Below, piece after piece: positions 32,211 to 43,378 of a stretch of 64,000 nt of DNA (its first letter is position 1; each line of letters begins with the position of its first letter). A program made the translations under genes and the position numbers. A model generated the notes under the pieces. The model was given only the letters and a program-made list of their open reading frames with translations, was not told where the DNA came from and did no database searches. The stretch lies in assembly GCA_036365145.1 (NCBI GenBank), contig JAEOAD010000018.1:14056501-14120500 (forward strand). Reading direction: 5' to 3'. This stretch comes from Orientallactaga sibirica (Eukaryota > Chordata > Mammalia > Rodentia > Dipodidae).

Positions 32211-33765
32211 AGAAACTCTTGGACTTTATTCAATAAGTATGAAAACTACTGTAAACACTGGGATCAGAGAAGCAATGGAATAAACACAATGTTTCTGCAG
32301 AGAATCTAATTGTGTTGGCCAAAAAAATTGCAACTGATATCAGGAGGTCTGCATTTCTGTGGTTTGACCTGAGCAAATAACATTGTCTGTTTTAGATTTA
32401 TTTCTTTATCTTTACAAAGTGAAGAGAAGTTTGAATTCAGAGATGATTTAGACTTCTTAGATTAAAACTCAAACTTAAAAATATTCATTCACTCCAAAGC
32501 TGACATAAAACCTCAGACTGGAGCCTGCAAGTCCTAAGGTATGTAAAGATAGAAGTCTTTGACATTTTTATTACTAGCACAAAGGGTTGGATTTTCTCAT
32601 CACAACATAAAAACTGAAGTTGAATTCATGATATTGCTTTTATGTGAGACGATGGGGTTTCTTCTTCTTTTTGAGTCTGACCTTTGTCCCTGCTGTCTTC
32701 TCTGAAAGCCATCTCCTCTTTCTAGGTAAGAGCATAGGGATAAATGGAAATACACAAGAGCACCTCCTTGTGCTGAGCTTGGTCCACCACAAAAACACAT
32801 GGGAGCTAACAGATCTGAGTTTCACAGATTTCTAAGTTAGAAATAGAAGAAGCCAAAGAACTTTCCAATTTTTAGATAAATGAATGAATTCAATATAGGG
32901 ATACTCATTTGAGTGATTTAAGTGTTTTTTTTTAATATAAGGAAACATGATTACCATAGAAATCAGAATAATGGTTATTACAGGAGGATATGAAGAAAGA
33001 AGAGAATGTAAGGATGAAACTGATGACAGGATTTTCAAATGGATGAGAAAGCTTACTTCTTTTCCTAAGTGGTTTCATTGACAAAAAACAATTAAGCTTT
33101 ATATTTGATTTATGTCACAATCTACGTTATATTTTGTTTTATAATAGAAAGTTTATAATAATTACCAAAACCTCCTCAAGATATTTGTTATTTGGTTAGG
33201 ATTCAAACGTAATGATGATTCTACAGATTCAGAAAGGTTCTGCCATTAGTGGTAGTGCAAAGCTGCAATTGAAAATTAAAGGCAACGCCAGGTAAAGAAT
33301 ATCTCATCACTTCCTTCACTCTTCTTTGATTTCCAATTTAATTTTGAAGAGGAGATATGAATTTTTACTTTTAAAAAGAAAATTAAAAATGGAGAGTAAC
33401 CTCACCAAATTATCTTCTATACTAGTGAAAATTGAAAAAAAAAATTAGTATAGATATTGCATTTTGAGAAAAATAACTCACATGGCCTTCATTCACAACC
33501 TAATACCAGGGACCCTTTGATCTGCCTTTAAATTTTTGTTTTCTGCCCTACCATCAGGTATTCTATGTTAAAGAAATTCAAGGGTGTTAGGCCGCTTTGT
33601 TCTAAACTACCATCTCTTTGTTCAAATTGAACATGAGAAAATACCCTTATTTCATTTCCATTTCATACAGTACTTGAGAAAGGCTGAAAGTCAAGATTAT
33701 ATTTCATATTCTATTGAAGTTCACTACTGCCCTGCTATTTAAAAACATTTTTAATATAGGAGACC
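32211..33765. other. No gene recognised
   Basis: AT-rich, repeat-poor. A mononucleotide T run lies near 32926-32935. Overlapping 60-68 codon frames on both strands near 32640-32830 are not supported by any motif. Confidence 0.5.
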
Positions 33766-33769
33766 ATTA

Positions 33770-34050
33770 ATTACTAAGATTCTGATTGTAATTTCTTGGC
33801 CTCAGAATTGATGAACAAAGCCATTTGGAAAGCAATCAATTTGAAATCTAATTTGTTGGCGAAATGAACCATATAAACAAAATGCCACTTGCAGTTTGTC
33901 TAAAATGAGATGTGCTTAACGAGCCCATCATCTTCTACGATCCTCATCACTATGGGTCGCAGCCACCTCAAATGTCATCAATCGGATCCATCATACAAAG
34001 GCTGAAATAGAACACTGCACTCTGGGTAGTATGAAATGGGGAACAGATGG
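33770..34050. other. Candidate conserved non-coding element
   Basis: Balanced, low-repeat sequence with homeodomain-like cores (taattacta at about 33767, caatcaatttgaaatctaat at 33833) and several CpGs retained in an AT-rich setting (33920-33990). No open frame or repeat signature explains it. This is inference from composition only. Confidence 0.3.
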
Positions 34051-34329
34051 CTCTGCAATCCCAGAAGGGTGACTTCAGGGCAAATCTGGGGTGAGACCAG
34101 AGTGGTCACTAAGATCAGTAAAGTGTATTAACACATTCATCTGCCTGTGTCTTGCATCACAGAGGTGGGATGGTGTAAGATCCTATAAGATTACTGTCAT
34201 GTGTACTCAGAATGCAAAGGAAAGAGAATTTTAATTTTGAGAATAGAATGTGAATTATTTTTATTAAATATATATATAAGCATAGCCATGTATATATATA
34301 ATACATTATGTCCATACAAAAAGAAAATT

Positions 34330-34595
34330 TCTGTAATTAAGGCTGAGGGCAGCACTGATCTATGAGTATAAATATACATATTTAGAAGGAAGTTTAACAA
34401 CTGGTCCTTGGCATAATGGTACTAATAGAGTCTCCCCTAGGGTCTCTGATCATCCCAGTCATGGGCATTTTTCCAGGTTTACAGTACCAGGCATGAATTC
34501 CTTCCTATTGAACAGGCCTCAAATCTACTTAGAAAGGTACCCTCATAACAGTCATACCACTATTGATATAGTGGGCATATCTTGCCTATAGACAC
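34330..34595 (-). repeat. LINE-1 3' UTR segment, inverted
   Basis: 'gcagcactgatctatgagta', 'caggcatgaattccttccta' and 'cataacagtcataccactat' correspond to antisense L1 3' UTR (compare 53795-53880: cagggatgtattccctccca; cataacagacatgccactat). It is joined directly to a sense 3' UTR at 34600, consistent with an L1 5' inversion. Confidence 0.65.
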
Positions 34596-34599
34596 ACAG

Positions 34600-35105
34600 A
34601 GCTGGCAAAAGTACTGAGTCTGTATAACCCTCTTCAAGGCTTAGGGAACAATGTAGAGGAAGGGGCAGAAAGAATGTAAGGGGTGGAAGATGGGGGGGGG
34701 TGCTGTGGGATGATGTTTTCTGGACACTACATGGCCCTTATACTCATGAACACACAGCATCTGGGTTTCTTGCACAGGATTGAGCCATCAACATTCCATC
34801 AAGGATGGGGGAAGGTCTCATGAAACACACTCCTTCTAGGGGCTGTGGAGTCATGTTTTTCAGTGGCATAGCCACTGGTAAGTTGCCCATTGTTCAGTAA
34901 GTAACACCCTACCAATACTCATGAAGCAACCCCAATTTCACTCTGAAGGTCACAAAGGAAAGATAAAGAAGTGGGGGTGTACCAGTTCTAATGATGAAGG
35001 AGTTTAGTGTGAGTGGAAGGGGAGTAAGAAAGGATAATGAATAATTAATATAATTCAAACCTATTACATACATGTATGAAATTAAAATAAAATAATATAT
35101 ATGAT
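34600..35105 (+). repeat. LINE-1 3' UTR, sense
   Basis: 'gaaggggcagaaagaatgta', 'gggatgatgttttctggaca' and 'catcaacattccatcaagga' are rodent L1 3' UTR landmarks, ending with 'acatacatgtatgaaattaa' and an A/T-rich tail. A G8 run lies at about 34693-34700. The next L1 begins almost at once on its right. Confidence 0.8.
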
Positions 35106-35482
35106 GCATATGAGAAACATAAAATGTATATTATGGACTTATGGGAGTTGTGGTCAAGATGGCAAACTCCTAATCATACTAGAACTTCAGGGGAGAAAGG
35201 AGGCAAGATCTTGACACTCGAGTACCAGCGGGGGTCTTTCTGGAACCTTGTCCCAGCATGAGAGTGAACATTTGGGAATCTGCCAGCATAGCTAGTCACC
35301 CAGATTGTGTAGTGGGAGGCAGGGCATGTGAATGGCCTTCCTCTTAGATAGGAGACCAGACCACAGACCAGACAACATACACTCGTGGCTAGGGAATAGG
35401 GACCAGAACAAGCAAACACTCAGGTAAGTGGCACACATGCACAAGGTATCTGTTCCGCTGACCTCCTTGTGTGGGGTAGGGC

Positions 35483-36074
35483 TGTAGGTCATCTGCATGA
35501 AAGTCTCCCAGTGTGGGGTCTCATACTGTGGGTCTCTCATTCCATTCCCGTTCCCCAGGGTTGTTGGCCACCGACATCCCGGGCGAGGGAGAAAACAGCA
35601 GGGCCATCTGGCTGGGCGGGTGAGTGTGTACGAACACATGACGGGGCAATGAGCACCTGGGAGACCATCTGATGGACAGCACTCGTTTATTGAGAGGGGG
35701 TGTGGGTTTATAAACACTTGGGGAAGGTTGAGACGGTACGTACAGACTATTTGGCAATCAGATGCATAGTTTATGGGCTGTTATCTAGGTAGAGGAAGGA
35801 CTAGTAACTTCAAAGCTATGGGGGAAGGATAAGGGAAGGTAGGAGGAAGGGCAGAAGAGGAGATTAACAGGAGGCTGTGACTTCAAAACTGTGGGGGGTG
35901 AGAAGGCTACGTGACTTTAGCCACATGAGGGTCTCTTGGGCAGCTAGCCACAAGTCAGGAACTGTGGGGGGCAAAGTCTGACTTACGGAATGGTCATAGC
36001 CTTTTGGGTCTGGGGGGAGCGCCTCGCCAGTTCTGCCCACTCTGGGCGATGACAGCTCACTACACCCTACAACA
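35483..36074 (-). mobile_element. ERVK-like solo LTR in the L1 5' UTR
   Basis: 592 bp. On the minus strand it starts TGTTGTAGGGTGTAG at 36074 and ends in ACCTACA at 35483. It has a TATA-type box (from 35707-35714) followed only about 20 bases later by AATAAA (from 35686-35691), i.e. a very short R, typical of class II LTRs. A 6-bp duplication TAGGGC (35477-35482) / TAGGGA (36075-36080), one mismatch, fits the ERVK integrase footprint. Several CpGs persist at 35560-35645. The frames across it (78-141 codons) are not genes. Confidence 0.82.
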
Positions 36075-37185
36075 TAGGGAAGGCAATCACTGTCTCCAGG
36101 GACTCCTGACAGAGGGCCAGCTGTGACCCCGCAGCCCAGGGCCCCTGGCCATGTCCAATAGTTCAGGCCAGCCTCCTCACCCGTCCAGCCTGTTACTAGC
36201 AAAGCCCAACATCCTAGACCTTCACACAAGCTGCAGTGTGGGGGGATGCATCCACTAGGGCAGTGACCCTACACAGAGGGCAGAGGCTCCACACCAAGGG
36301 TGGTAGGCACATGTGGAGGGACGGGGCCCCAAGCAGAGAGAAACAGCCTGTACAGCTTCAGCATAGGAGGGAGGATGGGGCACTGGTGGGTGCTGGTGCC
36401 CAATCTCCACACAACTCAGTGGGATAGCCTCAGCTTTACAGATGTGGCACAGCTGGGGATACATAGGCTCAAGGTCTTCCTGACTTCCACAAGGTTGGGT
36501 AGCTGGAGTGTGCTGCGGCCCCCTTTGTGCTCTCTAACAGGCATCCTCCACAAAATGCACAATCTTGTCACAGGGGCTGAGGCTGCCAGCCTACCATAAA
36601 CTGTCCTGTTGGAGTGTACAAGTAGGTAATCTGCCTTAATCCCACAATGACCAATAAACCCTCAAAACCTTGCATAAGTGAGGGCCTGTCTGACCCACAC
36701 ATGCAAATAGGTCCTCACCAAAGCAGCAGTGTCTTCTGCACACTCCCTGAGCTCAGGAGTTCAGGACAGGATCACAGAGTCCCATATCATCCACACAGCC
36801 ATGTGAGCCAGATAACTTTCATACCCCCTGATTGAGGCACAGCCCAGAATGGGATCTCCCTTCCCACCCAACCCCAGCATGCCACCAACAGCTGCAGCCA
36901 GTCCCACAACCAAGGACTAGCAAGTGGGCAGCACCAGGAGAGTAAGAATCTGCTTAGCTAGGGACTTAACTAGGCCTCCCAGAGTCTTACACAGCACCAC
37001 TAAGATATAGCCCACTCAAGGGCTACCCTCTCCAGACCAAAAGGTACCCAATACTAGCAGATATAATTACATGCCACTTCATCTGCATCTAACCAGAACA
37101 GACCACTCATTGAAGATCACACAATAGCCGCCATTAACTACATTCATAATAAAACAAGAAATTTACCCTGACATGGACAAACATC

Positions 37186-37189
<4 letters not shown>

Positions 37190-37233
<44 letters not shown>
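37190..37233. repeat. (CA)n microsatellite
   Basis: About 20 uninterrupted CA units at the junction between the L1 5' UTR and ORF1. It makes artefactual His-Thr or Cys-Val frames. Confidence 0.97.
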
Positions 37234-37235
<2 letters not shown>

Positions 37236-37286
37236 AATGCAAGACAGCAGGCTGAGAGATTTCCACCAAAAATCCCTACCCCAACA

Positions 37287-38586
37287 ATGGAAGGCTCCAA
37301 CAAAAACATAGAGGATACACCAGACATAGAATCCCAAAACGAAAGTATAATATGCTTATTAAGCAAACATAATGAGACCATGACCAGACAGATAGCAGAA
37401 CTGGAAGCAAACCAACCAAAAACCAATAATCACATAATTAAAATGCAATGGAATCATCAATTACAACAAACAGCTCTCTTCACTCATCTTAACATAATTG
37501 AAGAGAATCAGAGAGATCTTAAACTAAAGATAAATGATTTGAAGTTGAATGAACAAATAGATCACAACAATTAGTTGATTGAGTTTAATGAAGCCATGAT
37601 CAAATGCAAGAATGAATTCCAAGAAACATCAAGAAAATTAAATATGGACCTGAAATTGGTACTCAATAAAGGGATGGATCTGATGCACAAAAATGCAACA
37701 AAAGGGCTGGAGAGATGGCTTAATGGTTTAGGTGCCTGCCTGCTAAGCCTAAGAACACCAGTTCCAATCTCCAGGTCCCACATTTAGCCAGATGCAAGTT
37801 GATGCAAGGGTGCAATGCCGCACTTGCCCACAAGGGGGCCACACATCTGGAGTTCGTTCACAGCAGCTGAGAGGCTGCTGGAGCGCCCATTCTCTATCTG
37901 TCTCTCTCTCTCTTTCTCAAAAAAAAAAAAAAAAAGCAACAAAAAACAAATAAATATTTTAAAGCCTCTCTAGAAACTGTCACTAACAGAGTAGTTCATG
38001 TGGAAAGCAGAGCTCAGACCTCAAAAGCAGCAGAGGAAATTGATTGGGAGTCCAAAAACTGAGAAGTTCAAAAATTCCTGTGAACAAAATTTGAGACTAT
38101 GGGTATACTAGAAGGGAAAGAAATTCAGGCAAAGGAATAAAGAACATTTTAAACAAAATTATTGAAGAAAATTTTCCTACTTTTGCAAAGTAGAGACCCA
38201 TCCAGATGCAAAAATCTCACAGGTTACCAAACAGACAGGGCCACAGAAGAAACTTTCCATGGCACACCATAGTTAAAACTCTAAGCAATGCAAACAGAGT
38301 GCTAAAAGCAGCAAGAGAGAAACATCTCATTACATATAAAGGCAAGCCCATCAGACTTACCCCTGATTTTTCAAAAGAAACTCTAAAAGCCAGAAGAGCT
38401 TGGAACTTTAAAATTAAAAAAAAAAAAAAAAAGTATTGCTTCCTACCCATACTACTGTACCCAGTAAATGAATCCCTCATAATAGAAAGAGATGGGAAAA
38501 TTTTCTGTGGTAAAAGCCAGCTATATGATTATGTGAGTACAAAGCCAAGCTATGGAGAATATTTAAAGAGATACTCTACACAGTAG
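37287..38586 (+). pseudogene. LINE-1 ORF1 (RNA-binding chaperone), broken
   Basis: ORF1p is the trimeric nucleic-acid chaperone that coats L1 RNA. ATG at 37287 (MEGSNKNIE). The N-terminal half is a Glu/Gln/Asn-rich coiled coil (AELEANQPKTNNHI, IIEENQRDLKLKI). An in-frame TAG lies at 37572-37574, after which the same frame continues (LIEFNEAMIKCKNEF). A SINE occupies 37704-37936. Beyond it come a decayed RRM and then the well-preserved C-terminal domain (NANRVLKAARE, YKGKPIRLTPDFS, LKARRAWN), ending at 38586 after an A-run slip at 38418-38432. Not translatable into a working protein. ORF2 starts 115 bases downstream. Confidence 0.9.
37704..37936 (+). mobile_element. tRNA-derived SINE inserted in ORF1
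   Basis: Full-length sense copy: 'gggctggagagatggcttaa' head, 'tctggagttcgttcacagca' middle, CT-rich tail and A17. The duplication 'gcaacaaaa' precedes it (37695-37703) and follows it (37937-37945). Confidence 0.93.
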
Positions 38587-38980
38587 AGTCAAATAACCAC
38601 CTCAAAAGTCGCCAAGAGGTAATACACAATAACCAAAACTAGAGCAGACATGAAGATGTACAAAGCTCAAGAAATCATCAAACTCCATGAAGTGTTTAGT
38701 ATGGCAAAGTTTAAATTAAACCTCACAGCTATACCTTTAAACATTAATCATCTGTTCCAACTTCCCAATCAAAAGATACAGGTTACTGGGTGGATCAGAA
38801 ATATGGATCCATCCATTTGCTGTCTTCAAGAAACCCACCTCATCATTAAGAGTAGATACCTTCTCAGGGTGAAAGGATGGAAAATGATTTTCCAGACAAA
38901 TGGAAATAAGAAACAAGTGGTTGTGGCTATATTAATATTTGCCAAAATAGACTTCAAATTAAAAGAAATAAAAATATGAG

Positions 38981-39229
38981 AGGCCTAGAAAGATATCTTA
39001 GCAGTTAACACACTTGTCTGAGAAGCCTAAGGACCCAGGTTTGGTTCACTGGAACCTATGTAAGCCAGATAAGGTGATGCATGTGTATAAAGTTGAACAC
39101 ATGCACAAGATGGCACATGTGTCTGGAATTCAATTTCAGTGGCTAGAGGTCCTGGTGCACCAATTTTCTCTCTTTCTCTTAAATAAAATAAAATTTTAAA
39201 ATGTTTCTTTAAAAAGAAAAAGAAAAAGA
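38981..39229 (+). mobile_element. tRNA-derived SINE in ORF2, diverged
   Basis: 'aggcctagaaagatatctta' head, 'tctgagaagcctaaggaccc' and 'tctggaattcaatttcagtg' middle, with a CT-rich then A-rich tail. It is more diverged than the ORF1 copy. There is a partial internal duplication around 39070-39120 (two 'catg' rich stretches). Confidence 0.85.
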
Positions 39230-39968
39230 AGGCCACTTTTTACTCTTCAAGGGAATGATCCAAGAAGAGGATATCACAATCATAAATTTAAATGCACCAA
39301 ACACAGATACACCACATTTTATAAAGCAAAACCTACTTGACAACAAATCAGAAATAAATCCAACACCATCAGAGTAGGGGACTTCAATACTCCGCTGCCA
39401 TCAATAGACAAATCATCCAAGCATAAAATTAACAGGGGATAATGGAATTTAATAACACCATAGAGCAATTAGACATAACATACATCTATGGAAGTTTCCA
39501 CCCCAATTCCACCAAATACACATTCTTCTTAGAAGCTTATGGAACCTTTTCAAAAATTGACCGTATATTAGGGCATAAAGCATGCCTCCATAAATTCAGG
39601 AAAACTGACATGAGTACCTTCATTATGTCTGACCACAATGCATTAAAGCTAGAAATCAATAATAAGAGAAACAACAGAAAACACACTATCTCATGGAGAA
39701 TGAACAGCATGATATTAAGCAATGGTAAAATTTCCAGAACTGAACAATAATGAAAACATGACATACAAGTCCTTATGGGACACAGTTAAACTTATAGCAC
39801 TACATGTCTTCATAATAAAGACAGAGATATCTCAAAGTAATAATTTAACCAACCACCTAAAAGTATTGGCAAAACAAGAACAATCCTATTGTAGGAGTTC
39901 CAGATGGAAAGAAATAATTAAGGTCAGAGTGAAAATCAGTGAATTGGAAATTGAGAAAACAATTTTAG

Positions 39969-40163
39969 GGCTGGAGAGATGGCTTAAAGCCAAAGGATGC
40001 AGATTAGATCCCCTAGGACCCATGTAAGCCATATATACAAGGTGGTGTGTGCTTCTGGAATTCATTTGCACCAGCTGAAGGCCCTGATATACCCATTCTC
40101 TTTCCATTTGCCTCTCTCTCTCTATCTCTTAAATAAGTAAAATAAATATAAAAAATGTTAACA
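39969..40163 (+). mobile_element. tRNA-derived SINE in ORF2, shortened
   Basis: 'agggctggagagatggctta' head followed by 'ctaggacccatgtaagcca', 'ttctggaattcatttgcacc' and a CT/A tail. About 20 bases are missing in the head compared with the other copies. Confidence 0.88.
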
Positions 40164-40171
40164 AAAGAAAA

Positions 40172-40431
40172 CAGGGCCAGAGAGATGGCTTAGCAGTTAA
40201 GGTTCCTGCCTGTAAAGCCTAAGAATGCTTGTTCATATCTACAGGTCCCACATAAAGCCAGATGCAAAAGTTATACAAGCGCACAATGTCACACATGTGC
40301 AAAAGGGGGTGCACACGTCTGGAGTTTGTTCACAGTGACTGAAAAGGCCATGATGTGCCCATTATCTCTCTGCCTCTTCCTCTCTCTCTCTCTCTGTCTC
40401 TCTCAAATAAAATAAATTTTTAAAAAAGAAA
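40172..40431 (+). mobile_element. tRNA-derived SINE in ORF2
   Basis: A second copy only a few bases after the previous one, same strand: 'gggccagagagatggcttag', 'cacgtctggagtttgttcac', then (CT)n and an A-rich tail. Two same-family insertions back to back suggest insertion into the A-rich tail of the first. Confidence 0.9.
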
Positions 40432-43170
40432 ACACTTTTAAAAATTGACAAAACAAAGTGTTAGTCTTTGAAAAACTAGACAAGACTGATAAATGCCTGG
40501 CCAATTTGATCAAAAGAAAAAATGAGAAATCTCAAGTGGACAAGATTAAAATTTAAAAAGGAGAGTTCACAACTGACACCAAAGAAATTGGAAGAAACCT
40601 CAAGACATATTTCCAAAACCTATTTTCCACAAAATTGTATAAAATAGAATAAATGGTTCAATTTCTAGACACATACCACCTTCCAAAATTAAACCAAGAA
40701 CAGGTAAGTTTCCTAAACAAACCTCTTATATATACAACAAGATTGATAATGTAATTAAAAATCCCCCCCACAAAGTGTCCAGGTGGATTCACTTCTGAAT
40801 TCTACCAAACCTTCCTTCAAGAACTAAAACTGCTTCTACTCAAATAAATTTGCACAATTGAAAAGGAGGGAATGCTCCCAACCTTATTCTATGAAGCCAG
40901 CTACTCTAATACCTACACCAGACATAGATGCAAAAGGTGAAGAAAATTATAGATTGATATTCCTGATGATCTTAGATGCAAAAATCCTCATTAAAATCCT
41001 TCCAAACTGAATTAAAAAACACATTAAAAGCATTATCCACCTCAATCAAGCAGACTTCATCTTAGGAATGCCAGGATGGTTCAACATACAGAAATTGTTA
41101 TACATAATATACCACATAAATTAAACACAAAAACCACATGATCGTTTCAATAGATGCAGAGAAGACCTCTGACAAAATACAATAGTACTTCATGATCAAA
41201 ATGCTGGGGAGACTAGGGATAGAAGGATCTGATCTCAACATAATAAAGACTATTTATAAAGTAGCTAAGGCCAAGCATACTATATAGGAAAGACCTGAAG
41301 CATTCCCATTGAGATTTGTAAAAGACAGGGGAGCCTGCTCTTATCACTGCTCTTCAATATTATAAGTACCAGAAGTCCTAGCCCAAGCAATTAAGATCAA
41401 GAGAACAAAATGAAATGGGTGTGAATTAGAAAGGAAGAAGTCAAGTTAGCCCTATTTGCAGATGGCATGGTCCTATACATTAATGTCCTGGATAACTCTA
41501 CCAAAAAAATCTTGTACTGGTAAAAAAATTCAGCAAAGTGGTAGGATACAAAATCAGCACACAAAAATTAGTGATATTCCTATATGCCAAAGACAAACAC
41601 ATGGAGAAGAGGTCAGCGAGGCTTTTTCATTTTCTATAGCCACAAAAATTTAAATGTATTAGAATACCATTAACCAAGAAAGTGAAAAACTTATTCAACA
41701 AAAACATAAAAACACTGAAGAACAAAGTTGAGGAGACACAAGAAGATGGAAAGACCTCCCATGCTCATAGAATGGTAGGATTAATGTTGTAACAATGGTC
41801 ACTCTACCAAAAGCAATATACAGATTCAATGCAATACCAATAAAAATCCCAGTATCATTCTTCACAGAAGTAGAAAAAAAAACAGTCTCTAAATTCACAT
41901 GAAACTACCAAAGGCCTCAGTTCTTCAAAACTATCCTCAACAAAAGAAAGACCATCGGAGGTATAAACATACCCAATTTCAAGTTATACCTCAGAGCCAT
42001 AATAATAAAAATAGCATAGTACTAGCATAAAAACAGACTTATAGATCAATAGATCAGAATAGAAAGAAGATTCAAGACTTAGTTCAAGAAACAATAGCTA
42101 CCTGATCCTTGACAATAGGAGGCAATAAGGAGACAGTAATGTACACTGGAGAAAAGACAGCATTTTCAACAAATGGCGGTGGAGAAACTGGGTAACCATG
42201 TGTAGAAAAATGAATTGGAGTCTACTTCTCTTACCCTGTACACAAATTGAATCCAAATGGATTAAGAACCTTAGCATAAGACCTGAAACTTTTAAATAAC
42301 TGGAAGAAAAAATAAGGAGAACGCTCCAAGAAAGACTTAAATTTAGACCCCAGCAGCTCAGGAAATTAACAAACATTCAACCAGTGTGATCTCGTGAAAC
42401 TAAAAAGCTTTTGTATAGACAGGCATACCGTAAACAGTGCCAACAGACAACCTACAGAATGGGAGAAAATCTTTGCCAGGTATACCTCCAACAGAGGCCT
42501 AATATCTAGAATCTACAAATAACTAAAGAAGCTAAGCAATAAAAATCAAGCAATCTACTCCAAAAATGAGGAGGATAATTGATCAGAAAATACTCACAGG
42601 AAGAATTACAAATGGCCACCATGAAATTAAAGAAATGTTTAACATCCCTAGCCATCAGGAAAATGCAAACTAAAACAACTGAGATTCCACCTTACTCCAG
42701 TTAGGATGACAATCATCAAGAAATTAAATGATAACAAATGTTGGTGAGGGTGTGGGGAAAGAGTAACCCTTATTGACTGCTGGTGGGAGTGCAAGCTTAT
42801 ACAACCACTATGGAAATCAGTATGGAGACTCTTGAAAAAAGATGGGAATAGTATCTTACCCAGATATTCCACTCCTGGACATTTACCCAATGACTCCACT
42901 CTTTACTTTAGAGATATTTGTTTGACCATGTTTATTGCTGCTCTATTTGTAGTTGCTAGGAATTGGAATCAACCCAGATGTCAATCAACAGATGAATGGA
43001 TAATGAAGATGTGGTACATATATACAATGGAATTCTACTCAACAGTAAGGGAAAATGAAATAATGAAATTTTCAGGAAAATGGATGTGTTTGGAAAACAT
43101 CATCTTATGCAAGGTCACACAGTCTAAGAAAATCAAATGCTACCTGTTTTCTCTCATATGTGGCTCCTAA

Positions 43171-43260
43171 AATGGATCAGTTGAAGAGGAGGGCAAAGGC
43201 AATAAGCATTAAACTATGGGTGTATAACTAGAATATATAATAGCAGAATAGCACTCTCAT
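43171..43260 (+). repeat. LINE-1 3' UTR start, truncated
   Basis: Short continuation past ORF2 ('gaagaggagggcaaaggcaa') without the usual several hundred bases of 3' UTR or an A-tail. The 3' end of the large L1 is therefore missing or replaced. Confidence 0.55.
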
Positions 43261-43274
43261 TTTTCCATTTTGAA

Positions 43275-43378
43275 CTCTTTTTCTTTTGAGGCAAGATCTT
43301 TCTGTGTAACCCAGACTGGCCTAGAACTATGTAGCCCGGGGTAGCCTCAAACTTGTGCACTATAAATTATTGGAAATG
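43275..43378 (-). repeat. B1-related SINE fragment, antisense
   Basis: 'ttttgaggcaagatctttct', 'gtgtaacccagactggccta' and 'gaactatgtagcc' are B1 left-part phrases read backwards. The head is lost. An (AT)n run follows at about 43415-43430. Confidence 0.75.

Larger units (their letters stand above)
35120..37286 (+). mobile_element. Large LINE-1: 5' UTR region
   Basis: GC-richer than its surroundings, beginning with 'gggagttgtggtcaagatgg', a typical L1 5' UTR opening, and running to the ORF1 start. It holds the internal promoter region of the element. It is interrupted by an antisense ERVK-like LTR (35483-36074) and contains a (CA)n run just before ORF1. The exact 5' end and target duplication could not be fixed. 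Confidence 0.7.
38701..43170 (+). pseudogene. LINE-1 ORF2 (endonuclease/reverse transcriptase), broken
   Basis: ORF2p nicks target DNA and reverse-transcribes L1 RNA in place. From ATG 38701 (MAKFKLNLTAIPLNIN) the endonuclease shows QETHL (38827), GDFNTPL (about 39378) and SDHNALKL (39628), so its catalytic motifs are still readable. SINEs interrupt it at about 38981-39229, 39969-40163 and 40172-40431. The RT part (about 40900-41900) is frameshifted many times, and the YADD/FADD box reads FADG (41455-41466), losing the second Asp. The cysteine-rich C-terminal part ends near 43170, where a 112-codon frame preserves CQSTDEWIMKMW and neighbours. The element is dead in cis and trans. Confidence 0.9.

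Noticed and set aside
35292..35717. 141-codon minus-strand frame with several Cys and Pro
   Set aside because: It runs across the edge of the ERVK-like LTR and L1 5' UTR and has no consistent origin as a gene.
37173..37426. His-Thr or Cys-Val repeat peptides
   Set aside because: Produced by the (CA)n microsatellite; only the part after 37287 is real L1 ORF1.
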